Shown one piece after another: positions 22,692-36,219 of a stretch of 64,000 bases of DNA. This DNA comes from Pholiota molesta (Eukaryota > Basidiomycota > Agaricomycetes > Agaricales > Strophariaceae), in contig JACGCK010000004.1 in NCBI GenBank assembly GCA_014925825.1, positions 620,001 through 684,000 of the forward strand, read 5' to 3'. The translations under genes and the position numbers were made by a program. The notes under the pieces are model-generated. The model saw only the letters and a list, made by a program, of their open reading frames with translations. It was not told the DNA's origin and made no database searches. Numbering within the stretch: position 1 is the stretch's first letter; every line of letters begins with the position of its first letter.

Positions 22692-25600
22692 ATGGCAGAC
22701 CGTTCTCGACGCGAGCAGAAGTCTAAACTCGACAAATTAGCCGAATATAAACGCGCTCGAGAAGGTGGAAAGCGTGAACTCAAAGTACGCCCCCTACATT
22801 TCTCTGCTACAGGATTGCCTTACATTCCGACGCGTCTACTAGACGGAAGATGACACCATATACGATGAAGTGAACGAGGAACAATATAAAAGCATAGTCA
22901 AAGGGCGTTTACAACGCGACGACTTTGTTGTCGATGATGGAGCTGCAGGATACGTTGATAACGGCATGGATGATTGGGCTGGCGGTGAGGAGGAATATGA
23001 AGAATCCGAAGACGATGAGATCAGGAGCAGAAGTACGTGTCTTCACTGATATTCTGCTGCCTTTCTCATTACTCTCTAGGTAAAAAATCGAAATCGAAAA
23101 AACATGTCACGAAACCAAAGGCAAAACCCAAACCGCACCAGCTCCTGCCCCTTCGATCAGTGCCTATCGCCCTGCGGTGTCTGCAGAACAAGAACAGGAT
23201 TTCATGTCATCTATCCTTGGGACCATGGACAACATCATTGCCGATCCATTACCCAAGAAAGTATCGCGTAAACGGAAACCATCCCCCGTATACGACTCCG
23301 ATCCTGAACCATCCCCAAAGCGTCCTGGGCACAGTTCATACCGTCAGAAACCCACCTACGCCGAGTTATCCTCAGATGGGCCTATGGATGAATTCTTATT
23401 ACCATCCAGCGATGGTCATATCTCCAGTCCCAACAAACGCATTCGCATAGAAGACGTAACTATGCCGGTAGAAGGGATCGCCAATCTGGATGTGTACAGC
23501 GGCTCAAGTGATTTCGATACCCCATTCGACGACATTGATATGGATGCATTCAACGATCTTGATAGCGATGTTGACATGAAACCAGTGGTCAAGAAGGAAA
23601 TCGTCGATGTCCATCTTCCCAAGAAGTCAATACCAAGTCCACTGCACTAAAGAAGGAAGAAGAACCTGACTTTAAACCTGCCTGGCTTTCCGTATACGAC
23701 TCTCTGGCTGTCGAAACCGAAGATACCCTTGGTCCCCTTAGCACAGCGACGACTGCAAGCAATTTAACAACATTTCAGCCCTTGAAACTGATGGGTCCTG
23801 CGCTTCTTTTGGCTCGATTACCTTGAACTTGATGGCAAACTCTATTTATTGGCAACTGAAGGATAAATCGTCAGGAGAATGGATTTCATGTTGCGTGACC
23901 GTAGAGGGCATAGAACGCAATCTATTCGTTCTACCTCGTGAAAAACGAGTAGAAGTGGACGACGATGGCAACATTCATGAAACAGACATAGTACCAACGC
24001 AGGACGATATCGATGACGATTTCGACTTGATCAGAAAGCAGATGAAATCAAGTCATATCGTGGTAAATTTGTCAAGCGCAAGTATGCATTCGGGGAGAAG
24101 GACATCCCTAGAGGAGAAAGCACATGGATGAAAGTTGTGTATGGCTTTAATGGTAAGTTGAACATGGTATAGCTTCGATATTCACGAACTAATTTGGCCA
24201 TGCCTAGAACCGTTGATACCAATGAACGCCATCAGTCAGAACATCGCTCAGATTTTGGGGACAAATACAAGTGCCTTTGAACTTCTCGTCCTGAAGAGGA
24301 AAATCATGGGTCCATGTTGGATTACCATTCAACACCCTCAAATTGATAACAAAGGGGTACGTAAATGTACTTCAAATATTTTCATGATTCTAATCACGTT
24401 TAGCAGGTATCATGGTGCAAACTGGAAGTGACTGTGTCTAATCCGAAGGACTTTAACCCTTTTTCCGAAACTGATGTCAACGCGCCCAAAGACTTACCTC
24501 CACTAAACATCATGAGCCTGAGTGTTCGGACCATTGTTAATCATCAAGAGAACAAGAGGGAGGTAGTCTGTGCATCAATGAGAATCTGGCATAATAGTGT
24601 GTTTCGTCCTTTGCTTCTTGGCTTTCCCGCATAAACAGTCTGATAACATGTATATTTACAGTGCAAATCGACGACCCTACACCTCCTGAAAAACTCAAAT
24701 GTTCTGTACATACTTTCATTCGACCCCTCGACAAATTCCCACCGAATTTTGAGAAGCAAGCTAAGATAAATGCAAAAGGGACAATTTCGCCAATGAAAAA
24801 CGAACGAATGTTACTGAGCAGCCTTTTGAGTAAGACAATTTCACTGTGTTCATGTACTATATATCATTAAACCATCACAGTGACGATACACAAAGCGGAT
24901 CCTGATATCATCCTCGGCCATGACTTCCTGGGAGTCTCACTCGATGTCCTCCTCAACCGTATGCGCGATCTCAAAGCCGATCACTGGTCGAGATTAGGTC
25001 GATTTAGACGCTCCAAATGGCCCAATATCGGTAGACAGGGATCTAATTTGAAATTTTTGAATGGTCGCCTGCTCTGCGATCTCGCCAGTGATGGCGCGAA
25101 GGTATGTCGAATATATCAAAATATTAGATCGAATATTGAAGTTTATATACGCAGAGCATGATCTCATCCACGACGTGGTCAATGACAGAAATGTGCAGGA
25201 GTCATCTGAACATAGAACGCGAAGATTATGACCCGGATGACACCGCAAGCAAACTGGAAGGCAGCGTTTCATCACCTGAGCCTATGCTAAAGTTTGTGCG
25301 TCACTGTGAGCTTGATGCTCATTTGCAAATGGCGATTGCTGCCAAGGTCCAAATTCTTCCTCTAACGAGGCAATTGACCAATCTTGCTGGCAATTCTTGG
25401 TAATTACCCGCTATCATTCTTACCTTTTGAAGCTAATCTGGACTCGCGCGATTGTAGGAACAAGACTCTGAATGGCGGTCGCGCTGAACGGAACGAATAC
25501 ATTCTTTTGCACGAATTCCATCGCTTGAAGTATATCTGCCCAGACAAGACATATGGCAAAAAATCGAAACCCGAACCCATAGAGGACGACGAGCAAGGGG

Positions 25601-27983
25601 GAAAGAAATCTGTCAAAGGAAAGCGCGATAAGTATAAAGGAGGTCTTGTTTTCGAGCCAAAGCGAGGACTATGGGATAAATATATCCTTGTCATGGACTT
25701 CAATTCGCTGTATCCAAGTATCATTCAAGAATACAACATTGACTTTACGACTGTCGAACCTGTCGATGATGACGAGGTGTGTCTTCTATCAATCTAGAAT
25801 GTAAATCATACTCAAGCTCCGAAAGAATGGTGATGAACGCATTCCAGAACCACCTTCATCGGAAATCGATCAAGGTATTCTTCCGCGACTTATTGCGAGG
25901 CTCGTCAATCGTCGACGTGCCGTCAAGTCATTGATGAAAGATCGCTCAGCCACCCAAGCACAACTTTTGCAGGTATTCATGTGGTTGTTGAACCTTTTAT
26001 TTGACTCATTTTGTTTCCTGTTAAGTACGACATCAAGCAACAAGCTCTCAAACTTACTGCGAACAGTATGTATGGATGCCTTGGGTTTGAATATTCAAGG
26101 TTCTATGCTCGCCCTCTTGCTGCCCTTACAACCTACAAGGGACGTGAAATTCTGACGCACACCAGGGAATTAGCGGAAAGCCTAAACTTGGACGTAAGAA
26201 TCTAGTTTTATCTGCGCTTAACTTCCTCTCAAATTTTTTTTCTCGCCAAGGTTGTGTATGGTGACACTGATTCTGTTTTCGTGAATTCCAATGTAACAGA
26301 TCTTGCCGAAGCACTGAGGATCTCAGCTTCATTCAAGAAAGCTGTCAATGATCGATACAAATTGCTGGAGATAGATTTAGATGGCGTTTTCCAACGGCTT
26401 CTACTTCTGCAAAAGAAGAAGTATGCTGCGATCAAAGTGGACGATGGAACAAAAACGAGCACTGAAATCAAGGGTTTGGATATGAAACGTCGAGAATATA
26501 GTGCCCTATCGAAGCAGACATCCCAGTACGTCCACGATATGTTTTCATGCTTTAACCCTTTCTCAACATGTGGATAGGTATGTTTTGGACCAGATTCTTT
26601 CGGCGAAGCTACCGAAGATGTCGTAGAAAATATCCACGAATATCTCACAAAGCTTGGCGAGAATGTTCGAAATGGATCAATCAAACAAGATGATTTTATT
26701 ATCTTCAAGGTGCGATATGTCATCCTTTTTGTACCTTCATATGTTGATCTTTATTCAAGCGCCTTGGCAAAAACCCAGAGGACTACCCTGATGCCAAAAG
26801 TCAGCCCACGTCCAAGTTGCCCTCCGAATGAAGCAACGAGGTGGATCGGCAAAGGCTGGCGATGTTATTCCATACATTTTCTGTTTGGCTGAAGGCGAAG
26901 AAAGTGCCAAGTCGGCTCAAGCAGACCGTGCCAAACATCCCGATGAGCTGCGCAAGGGTGGCTCTACTCTCAAAATTGGTAAATCTAAACGCTTATTTTG
27001 TAATTATATCTCTGACTATCAATACTTCACAGACTATGACTACTACCTCTCGCACCAAGTTTTCCCTCCGATTGAGCGTCTGTGCGAACCTATCGAAGGA
27101 ACGGATAAGTCTCGTCTGGCTGAATGTCTTGGTCAGTCAAAGTTTAAATTGGAAGGACGTATTGTACACACTCTGACACGTCTTAGGTTTGGACCCTGTA
27201 CGCTATCGAAGCTCTATAGAAGCAGATGAGCGGGTGTTTTCGGGCCTTGACTCTCAGACCTCCGACGCAGAGAGATTCCGAGATGCTGTCGCATTCTTGG
27301 TCAGATGTCGGCACTGTCAAGTGCGACTGAGTTTCTATTCTCTCGACTCTCCAGAGGTGCGACAATCGAGCTTTAGTAAAGAAAAAAAGTAACTAAATCT
27401 GACAGGCAAACTTACTCCTCTCTACTGGGCCGACTTGCCCTGCCTGCTCCAAAACAATCAGCCCAGGCAGTCTACAAACACAACTAGAAACTCAAATACG
27501 AGAATTCATTGCCAAATATTACGAAGGTTGGACCTTATGCGATGACCCTACTTGTGGTAACCGCACGCGCATGATGGGTGTCTATGGACGAAGATGTCTT
27601 CGTTCGGGTTGTAAAGGCAAAGTCTCGTTCGTGGTAAGTTTTCTTTTGCTTCTATGGTAAGGGCTATTCTGAGTAAATGACCTTCTATCACACTGGCAGT
27701 ACTCCGATACACAACTTTATAACCAGTTGCGATACTTCATCCACCTCTTCGATGCCCAAAAGGCTATTGAAGCAACAAAGGCGATTGAACGGAAGGGTGC
27801 GTTGCTCGGATCATAATCAAATTATTTTTAATGATTCGTAATTCTCTAGAAGCGGTAATCGCCATTGCCGGGAAGAACGAAACACTTCTCAAAAACCTAA
27901 CGGAGTGTGTGGAAAAACACTTGAATAATTGTGGAAGGCGTTGGATTGACCTTCAAGCTATCTTTTCTCTCATGAAGATATGA
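22692..27983 (+). CDS. POL1: DNA polymerase alpha catalytic subunit
   Basis: ATG at 22692 ([18 protein letters not shown]), stop TGA at 27981-27983, about eighteen exons coding roughly 1,460 residues, the usual length. The N-terminus has the conserved [20 protein letters not shown] and the [15 protein letters not shown] segment. The inactive exonuclease-like domain includes [19 protein letters not shown] and [19 protein letters not shown]. Polymerase motifs are intact: [14 protein letters not shown] (A), [19 protein letters not shown] (B) and [11 protein letters not shown] (C). The C-terminal zinc modules read CRHC...CPAC and CDDPTC...CLRSGCKG. The enzyme extends RNA primers with DNA in the pol alpha-primase complex at origins and lagging strands. 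Nine apparent one-base losses break the frame: near 23133, 23625, 23780, 23797, 23846, 23855, 24045, 26602 and 26806. Because every catalytic motif is preserved, error in the sequence is likelier than a pseudogene. Confidence 0.93.
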
Positions 27984-28289
27984 GCCTAGTTCATCTGCTA
28001 TTTGTTTATTGCTCTCGTTGTTTTCTATATGTCAATTTTACCCTTATGTACATAGTCATCCATCCTCATTAGATGTAATACCACCAGGAAATGTAGCTCT
28101 TTTACCCGTGATTTGGATAGTTTTGATCATAAGGAATGATTGTTTTCAAATCACAAAAAAATACATTCCAATCCAACAATATACTGAAATGAATACGAAG
28201 AAAGTGCATTGTCATGAAAAGTCGTCACCAGTAATGATAGAGATATAAAGGTTGTCCGCCTGAGATGATTAGATAGAAAAGGATCCCTC
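27984..28289. other. Convergent intergenic region
   Basis: 306 AT-rich bp between the stops of POL1 and MVP1. Nothing recognised. Confidence 0.5.
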
Positions 28290-30930
28290 TCACTCAAAGG
28301 GCATTCCTTCCACAGCTTCTGAAAGGGATTCCCAATTGTTCGCAACATTCTCTGCATATTCATGCTCTGCACGAGCAAATTTCTTGACCGCTTGAGTCAG
28401 GAGGGCATTCTCCCGGTTGTGCAACACCACACGCAGCTCATGCCACATACTAGGTATAAATGGGGCCCGTCAGATGATACGCATAAATGTGTAAATACGA
28501 CAACGCACCAAGCGCGGATGAAAATCCGTCTGTGAAGCTGGGCCGCAATCGTAGCCTGGTCTTTCTCTATCATGGCAGTCAATCGCTCAGCCTCTTCCTG
28601 CCAATTCTCCTTTTGGGCGGCACGGATGCCATCGAGCTTTACAGAGGTGGTCTCGATTCTCTTTTTCAGGCGTTCGACCTGGTCCAGAGAAAGCCTGTCA
28701 TGGCGAATAAAGAGATCTCTTGTTGCAAGATATAGATCTCGTTGAGCCTGGAAATGTTGGGTTATATTCCACCCAGATACGACACTGAATCAGGTTTTGA
28801 CACATACCTTGAGAGATTCCAACGTAGTATCTTGCAGCGATCGTGACTACATAATCGTTAGAGAGGCGGATACCGGTGGATATATTTGACGACATACTCG
28901 TATCTCCGAGATCTCGGAATGTCGCTGGGTGTGAGCAGCAACTTGACTTAATCCTGCCCGGACCCCATTGGATAGCTCACAGTCATCGCCTCTCCAACAC
29001 GTCTCGTTGACTTCAATGACCGCTCTGAGAGTATTGGTCAATCGCGCAAGGTCACCCTGTGTATCCGTGAATGCAGAAACGTTGAAGCCCAGGAAAGATT
29101 GTGACAGGGATCCGGTCATCGAAGGCGCGATAGGTCGAGCATCCGGTAAAGACGTATTGGTCGATGATGGAGAAAGGGGTGGCAACGTGAAGTGAGTCGG
29201 CAGAAAAGCACGACGTAGAGCTGGAGGTGTTCGTACCGCAGCTGCTTCGCGTCTTTTAATTATCCGCTCTGCAAGTATGCATATTCTCTGCCACTGTTCG
29301 ATGAGCGGAGATATTTTTCCTCGGACAACGCTGTACAACAGAACGACAATCAGGGAAGAAAAGAAGAGTGCATGCATTCTTACGCAAGTTTGTCTTCAAG
29401 GTCACTTGGGATGGACATTTCTTCAATTTTGTCGACGCGTTTAGATGCAGATTCCTCGTCGAAAGACACCGCATTCTGTTTGCGCCACGCCTCAAAAGAC
29501 GGTTCCGTCAGGAACACATTCAAGACGCCATCATCCTTGATAATGGGGTGATTGCTATATAAGTGAATTGAATGAACGTTGCTCGACCAGAAATGTAGAA
29601 AAGAATGTCCACGAACACCACAAAATTGAGAGACCTCGCAAGACCTCGTCTAGACAAAAATGGGTATGAGCGTTACGGGATTGCCGTATGACGGGGGTCA
29701 TTATACCTTCTTTGCTCCAGAAACTGCTCATCGGCTATATCTGCTTAAGCTTAATTCATTTCAGTGACACTAGAAGCTTACCTCCGACTCTTTTAGGCGG
29801 TAAAGAGGGGAAAAGGCGGAATGGATAGCGTCGGACGAGTACATCCCACAAAAAGACAAATTCAGAATATCGTCGTGAAACCGGATGCGGTCGGCGCTAT
29901 CCACAAGAATTCAGAATCAGCGCAGAGAATGATGCCAATGAACTAGGAGAGCTCACGTCCGACGCAACCTCGTATACCGTGTACCGGTTGAGGATGAAGC
30001 CCTGTTGACCCAGAATGGATATCTTGATATTCTCTTGCTTCTTCCACCACTCGTTCGGCAGCCCAGTGCCCGCGAGCGAGGAAGCGGCGCCGTTAGGAAG
30101 CCCATCAACCCCCGGACTGAACGGTGTGCTGCTGGTGCCTGGTGTGCCGCCGAAACGCGGGTTCGCATTCCAGGGATCGTCGGATGAGTACGCTGGGAGA
30201 GGAGCACGGATGGTTTGGGTGGTGCTCTTTCTCGTGACAGGGGCAGTGGGTGGGATCGCAGATAGCGATGGTTGAAGACGTTCGAGGTCGAGAGTGGGTT
30301 CTGGAAGTGTATTCTGGGATGATAGTGCGGCAACTTGTTCGATGCTTACATCTGTTACAGAATGAGAACGAAAGTCAGTTTCTGGGACAATGAACGGACC
30401 TTTGCCCGACTGCGCAAGCGCGACTAGGGCCAGAGCAACGAAGAATTCGAGTTTGGAGACTCGCGGCTTGGAGCTGACAAGATTGACAATCTATGTGCAA
30501 AGGGTGAGTTCTATAGACTGCCGGTTAAACCCAGGCATAGGCGCACTCTTTCGATGGTGCTCGCAGGAAGTCCAGAAGTATTGAGGACGCGCGATAGGGC
30601 GTTTACAGACGTTTCCCCCGTGTTGGCGGCATCAACAGCGGCATACGAACGATGGTATATTGACGGCACAGTAGCATCCGCTAGAATAACATCTTCAGTT
30701 ATCATGATAGAGAAGATATCGCATGCGTCGTATTCACCTATAACTGCGCTAAATACCGATGGGGGCGCTTGCGGGGCAGGTGTGGGTGTTGGCGACGGCG
30801 CAGCACTCCAGGGGTCGAGGCCGTCGTCATACACCGAATTGGCGAGCGGGTTGTCATCGACAAAGCTGCCTCCAAAGCCGTTGGAGGTCGACCCGGTATA
30901 CCGCTGAGCCGGACGAGGGGCGTTGAACAT
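28290..30930 (-). CDS. MVP1: Sorting nexin MVP1 (SNX8-like)
   Basis: ATG at 30930 (MFNAPRPAQRYTGSTSNGF), stop TGA at 28290-28292, about ten exons. After a Pro-rich N-terminal linker comes an EH-like segment (YHRSYAAVDAANTGETSVNA ... LEFFVALALVALAQSGKDVS). The PX domain reads ISILGQQGFILNRYTVYEV, RRYSEFVFLWDVLVRRYPFR and LFPSLPPKRVG, carrying the Arg-Arg-Tyr-Ser phosphoinositide signature and the Pro-rich loop. The remainder, from KIEEMSIPSDLEDKLASVR to the C-terminal NWESLSEAVEGMPFE, is a helical BAR-type region. MVP1 binds PtdIns3P on endosomes and helps retrograde and vacuolar protein sorting. All exons join in frame. CBS lies 282 bp upstream in the same orientation. Confidence 0.88.
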
Positions 30931-31212
30931 GATAGAGGGTATAAAGCCGCCTGCAACCTGTTCGGTGCGGATTCGGCTAGGCGCTCTGTAAGTAAGCAGA
31001 TGGCTATTCCTGTATGTCTTTGTTGTCTACATCTGCCATGATCAATGTTCAACTGAAGGATATTTCGAATACCGACTGGAATAATTATAGTAGTCCATTG
31101 TAGTTCATTGATAACTCATACACATGTTATACAAAAAGTTGTGAGGCCGTGTAAAATCTATGCAGTGTATATTGAAAAGGTGACGATGCTATCAATGCGA
31201 GGTAAATTTGGG

Positions 31213-32798
31213 CTAGAGACGGGCTTGGCCTTCAGATGTCAGTTGAACATCACTAGGGACTTCATTCTTGCTTAAAATCTGTGCAATAGCAGCAGAGAGT
31301 GACGACGGCTCTTGCTCCATAGCAATCTTTAAGAACCAAGGCTTGCTCATGTAATTTCGAATTCTGAGATGTAAAGTGAGCATGATTTAAGATGACAGTC
31401 GTCCATATCATAACACTTACCCATCGGGGAGTAGAACAATAACGTTCTTTCCAGGGGTGTTGGCGATGACTTTGCCTTCATCGCTCTTCAACCATCGAAG
31501 GGCACCAGCAAGGGCGCTACCACTGCTACCACCAACCAAGAGACCCTCAGTGCGCATTAGCTGCTGAACAGCAGTAAACGATTCTTCGTCCATGGTCTTG
31601 ATCCAAGCATCAACATTGGTGCGATCGAGAACATCGGGGACAAAATCATAGCCAATGCCTTCAACGACGTATATTTCATCATCGGCGATTTTGTTCAGGC
31701 TCTCCGGTTGAGCGAGGATGCTGCCTTTCTAGGAGTTACGCTTCGTTAGGCTAAATGCTACAATACTGGATAAATTAGCTTACGGGATCGATTCCGACAA
31801 CAATGCACTCTGCATTGTGCGCCTTTTTAATAGCTCTCGAGATACCAGTCACTGTACCTCCAGTGCCCGCTCCGGCAATCATGACGTCAACCTTCTCCGA
31901 CGAGGGCCTTAAAGACGTGGAAGGGGTGGAAATCACAGCCTCAATGATTTCCGGGCCTGTCGTCAGTTCATGGGCAAGGGGATTATTGACCTAGATTAAA
32001 GAATTAAGGATATACGGTAATGAACCAGGGAAAGGACTTACGTTGCGGTACTGGTCCAATATGACGCCGTGAGGGATTTCACGTTGCAAGCGGTTGGCCA
32101 CACCTGCAATCGTTAAGGAATTCAGCCACGAGAGTGCAGATGTGTTGAGTTTGGGCTCTACCTATATGGCTTTCTGGCGAGTCCCAAGCTGCTTCGGTAG
32201 GTGTGCGTACGACTTCCGCACCAAGAGCGCGAAGAAGGGCTCCTTCTCCTACAACGACGGAAAATGGTTGGCGGCCGCATGAAAGGCCGACTCTAAGAGC
32301 AAAAGTATACGCACCATTGACATCTTGTTAGGCAAGGTTATGATGACTGAATAACCCTTATCTATAGTATTCAGTATTTGTTCACAATGGCTGCCCATTT
32401 GTTTGTCTACCTTGATAGCGCAGGCCATAGCCAACCCAATGCCTATGGCAAAAATAAAGTCATTTCGTCTTCCCAGCAGCAATGTAAGGATGACACATAC
32501 CTGTATTTCCCGAAGTCGGCTCGATAACCACGCTCTTGCCTGGAATGAGCTTGCCGTCTCGCTCTGCGGCCTCAACCATTGCCTTTGCAATGCGGTCCTT
32601 GACCGATCCACCAGCAGACATGAACTCTACCTTTCCAACTGGAAAAAGGGCCTCGATAAAATTTCACAAAAATCACTCCGGAATAAATCTGCTTACGGAG
32701 ATTGCATTTGAGGCCATTGGCTTGGCGATCTTGTCAAGGCGGATGAGGGGAGTGTGGCCGACGCCGCCGAGCGCGTTATCGAGGATGCGAGGGGACAT
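31213..32798 (-). CDS. CYS4: Cystathionine beta-synthase, short form without CBS-domain tail
   Basis: ATG at 32798 ([20 protein letters not shown]), stop TAG at 31213-31215. The PLP-dependent fold-type II core is clear: [18 protein letters not shown] carries the Schiff-base Lys in [23 protein letters not shown] is the carboxylate loop, then [40 protein letters not shown] (phosphate loop) and [15 protein letters not shown]. The NYMSKPWFL segment typical of CBS rather than bacterial cysteine synthases is present. The protein ends about 45 residues after that, so the two C-terminal CBS (Bateman) domains of yeast and human enzymes are absent, and the 282 bp before MVP1 is too short to hold them. 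It condenses homoserine, serine and homocysteine-pathway intermediates to cystathionine (serine plus homocysteine). One base appears lost near 32721 in exon 1. Confidence 0.85.
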
Positions 32799-33344
32799 TG
32801 TCGTTGGATTTGCGACGGAGTGCAGCAGTGGTGGTGGTGGTGGTTTGGGACGAGAGAAGGGAAATAGAGCAGAGCCACGCCGAGTCCCGCCAAGCGGACG
32901 GATCTTTCACGCGCCGCGGCCAATGCCGCCTATATTTGTGTCCCCGACGAGCCGCCGTTCGCCTCTTCCCACATGCACTTCTGGCTTCGTTTTCCGCTCC
33001 CCATCCCCCGGCTCCTTGAAAATCCCGTCTCGTGCCTTGGCATGACCTTGACGTGTTGGGTGCATCTGAAGCTTGAAGCTTGTCTATATGTAACAAATAC
33101 TTACATGAAAGGAGAGTGACCACCACTGGTAATACCGAAGAAAAAGTGGGATACAATGTACATAGAATTTAAAAAAGTGTTCCAAATTTCAAGAACAGTA
33201 TAATCACTTATAATGGGATTCACTAATTTTCAGCCGAAGCCTTTCATTACGTCTCGCAAGCTAACAGAAATAATATTTATATACAGAACTGTTTTCCAGT
33301 CATGGTATAGCCGCGTTTTCTCCAACTTCTCCCAACCCTCTACC
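32799..33344. other. Intergenic region, CBS promoter and PMT4 3' side
   Basis: 546 bp. The half next to the CBS start is GC-rich with a run of GTG/GGT repeats near 32829-32848. The other half is AT-rich and probably the PMT4 3' untranslated region. No gene seen. Confidence 0.5.
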
Positions 33345-36219
33345 TTATGAATCCGTCGCCTTCGCAGCAAAGTGTAATGTCCAGGTCGAAAGCAGACGTT
33401 TACTGTTGACTTGCTCGCCAGTCAAGCTAACAAGGGCATCAGTGTTAGCAAAACCCAATATGAACAAAAAAAAATGGGAAGACATACCCAGGCGTTCCAT
33501 AGGTCAGAGGGCAATGTAAACGAACATTAAGAACAGGATGAGACTGAAGACGGAGAAAATTACTGGTCCCTTGAGACCAATGTCCGAGTATTGGGAAGGT
33601 CGAGCTTTTGTTTTGGCGCCCCGAATAGATACAGGGTAGTTGATCGTCTCGCTCAGCACGAAGTTGAGCACTGCACCAGCGATAAGAGCAGAGGCAAGAT
33701 GTGATGGCAGATAGTGATGAACGAAGAGCTGACGGTTCATCAAGAAAAAGGGCATATAGTGGACGGCCCAGACAAGGAGGAAGAAACCAGTATTGTTCCA
33801 AAGACGGTTACGGACGGCTGGAGAAAGCGGTTCAGCAAAGGTCAGACTGGAATATCAGTAATGCACTCACGATCAGGAATGGGATCCATGCCCCGGCGTC
33901 TCGCCAAAAGGTCGGCTCCAAGGATCCCGACATAGATCGACAGCGCAACAGTGCACGTCCACCAACCAATGATGTTACCGATCAGATAAATCTGCTTCTT
34001 GTTGTCGTTGTCCGTCCAGAAGCTGATACCACTGAGAAGGAATGGCCAGTTGATGGGATTGCTGGCATATGGATGCGCACCGGTCAGTCCTGCATTGTGC
34101 TGAAGCATGAGGAGCTGGAGTTCGGCGAATTTCTTGAAGAAGTTCATCTTCCTGGGCACTTTTACGGGTTGCTTCTCTTCCTCGCGATCATTTTCAGGGG
34201 CTGGAATATGGTTAGCTCAGAGCACAAAGATAGACTGGGAAACAACGGTAGCCTACCTTCGGTGATGATTTCATCGACATACCAAATGGCCGTCTTTTCA
34301 ACGGGATTCTTGTTACCATTGATCTCTTGCTGTTTGAATGCCCAATCTGGAAGTGGCTCGGGATGCGTCCACATCGATACCTTTGTAGGTACATGGACGA
34401 GACGCATGTGTCCAGATTTTGTCTTCCATGCCTCATTGGGTCCACCATTGATAAGGGTCACTTGGAAGAGGGTGTCATTATGTCTGCTGTGGTCGTCCTT
34501 GGGCCAAGTGGTGAATTCTTGGTTTGTGGCCATCAAAGGCGATGCAACGTCATGGGTAAGGAGATAAGTTTGGGTATTGACGTGAAGAAGTTGAATAACA
34601 TCTTCATTGCGCACAATACGTCCACGTCCAGTTTCGGGAAGCGCCTTGGTGGGAACAATTCTCCAGAAATTGTTGGTATCGTTATGCCCATATCCAGTAA
34701 CCTGTTGGCCTTTTGAGAGTATTCAGTATGGGTCACAGCTCGAAGACATGATCAATTTTACCTTGGGTACTGATTCGTCCGTCGGGATAAGTGAGAGGGT
34801 AGCGTTCAATATGAGAGTGCAAGAACACTTTGGTATCCTTATGCTTGAGGGTGACAGTATCGTAATAGTGGATTTCTAGAAGACCGCATGAGTTTATAAC
34901 CTCTGGAGAAGAGAAGCATTATATATACCCTTGCTATTAAGTAACATCTCATTTCCAGCCAAGGTTTCCTGGAAGGCTGGGCTCATAAAGCTGTCACCAG
35001 TGCCAGATTGAGTGAGGACTGCGAAGTGGACGTAGAAGAACGAAAGGTAAAGGACGAAAGGAACAAGAATGAGGCCAATGGCGCGGGCGGTGAAATGCTT
35101 CCAGAAGTAATCCTTTGAAATGTGTCAAATAAGGTTCTGACGGGTTATCAACTATAACTTACCATACTATGGCCCTCCTTCTTGTAGTCCAAGATATCCC
35201 ACAAATCAATCAAGACGGCGAGACCGATGGCAACAACTGTTAGGATACCATTGACTTTGGAACCCCATGTGCAGGCCATGAAAACTCCAGTCAACGTAAG
35301 CCATGTCCACCACTCCGGAGTGAATTCTCTAACGAAAAGGTATAAGTGATATTATGATATAATCCGTTTACCAAGAGTCTCACCTGTAGCGCAGTTTGCG
35401 GAAACGGATATAGGCATAGATAGTCAGTGACATGAAGAAAATCAACGTGGCGTCAAGAAGGATCAAGCGCGACTGCGCAACATGGGCATTATCTACCATA
35501 ACCGTCAGTTAAACGGAGCAGTATCATTTTGTGCAAAAGCGCGCACCGAATAGGATGATAGACGCTGAGAACGCGGAGATAACAGTTGAGTATCCGCTCT
35601 CCTTCATAATCGCGTACACAACGGGGATGGTCAGACTGCCTAGGATCGCGGGGAGCGCACGCATGCCGACGTATGGAACGTGGCTCGCGGTATAGCTGTC
35701 ACCGATGGCGTCGAATGTGAATTCTCCATCAAAGCCAACGAACCAGCCAGCCAAACCGAACAGCAACTTGGCGAGAGGAGGGTGGACGTCGAAGTAGTAG
35801 TGGCCAAGGATGTAGTGTGACGCGAATTTTCCGAAATGCACTTCATCGAAGCTGTGGAAAAACGAAAAGTTTAGATAGATCCATGGTAGAGAAAACGGAC
35901 CGACTACGCACACAACCTGGTCTGGATGATTGATTTTGTAGAAGCGCAGCGCGAATGCCAGCGCAGTGAGTGCAATGACGACGGCAATGCTTGCCTTGGG
36001 CGTCTCTAGCAGCATTTCAACCTTGTTCCTATTCCTCTAATCACATCCCCGATCGTCAGAAACTTGGCGGCGTCATCAACAGCGCAACAAGACACGTACA
36101 GGATTCTGGTAAACGGTGTCGACATGCTCGTCGTCTTGGGTATCGGAGTGCTCCAAGTGACTGGGAGAATCTGGGCGTGGGGCCCTGTGGCGAAGTGTGG
36201 ATTTCCCCTTGCCTGCCAT
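33345..36219 (-). CDS. PMT4: Dolichyl-phosphate-mannose protein mannosyltransferase, PMT4 subfamily
   Basis: ATG at 36219 (MAGKGKSTLRHRAPRPDSP), stop TAA at 33345-33347, about nine exons. An N-terminal cytosolic tail is followed by the first membrane segment IAVVIALTALAFALRFYKIN. The catalytic luminal loop carries FDEVHFGKFASHYILGHYYF and DVHPPLAKLLFGLAGW, including the Asp-Glu pair. MIR repeats include DTVTLKHKDTKVFLHSHIER, NEDVIQLLHVNTQTYLLTHD and THPEPLPDWAFKQQEINGNK. C-terminal membrane segments include HPYASNPINWPFLLSGISFW and QIYLIGNIIGWWTCTVALS, patterns I associate with PMT4/POMT1. The enzyme adds mannose from Dol-P-Man to Ser/Thr of secretory proteins in the ER and is needed for cell-wall integrity. 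A one-base loss at 33509-33511 separates the last membrane helix from the conserved PLTYGTPG tail and final exon. Confidence 0.9.

Noticed and set aside
23776..23860. Programmed ribosomal frameshifting in POL1
   Set aside because: No slippery heptamer or pseudoknot pattern, and many slips per gene across unrelated genes make a translational mechanism implausible.
33701..34567. 288-codon plus-strand frame
   Set aside because: It lies antisense to PMT4 exons with clear MIR and membrane motifs and crosses PMT4 introns; no family resemblance.
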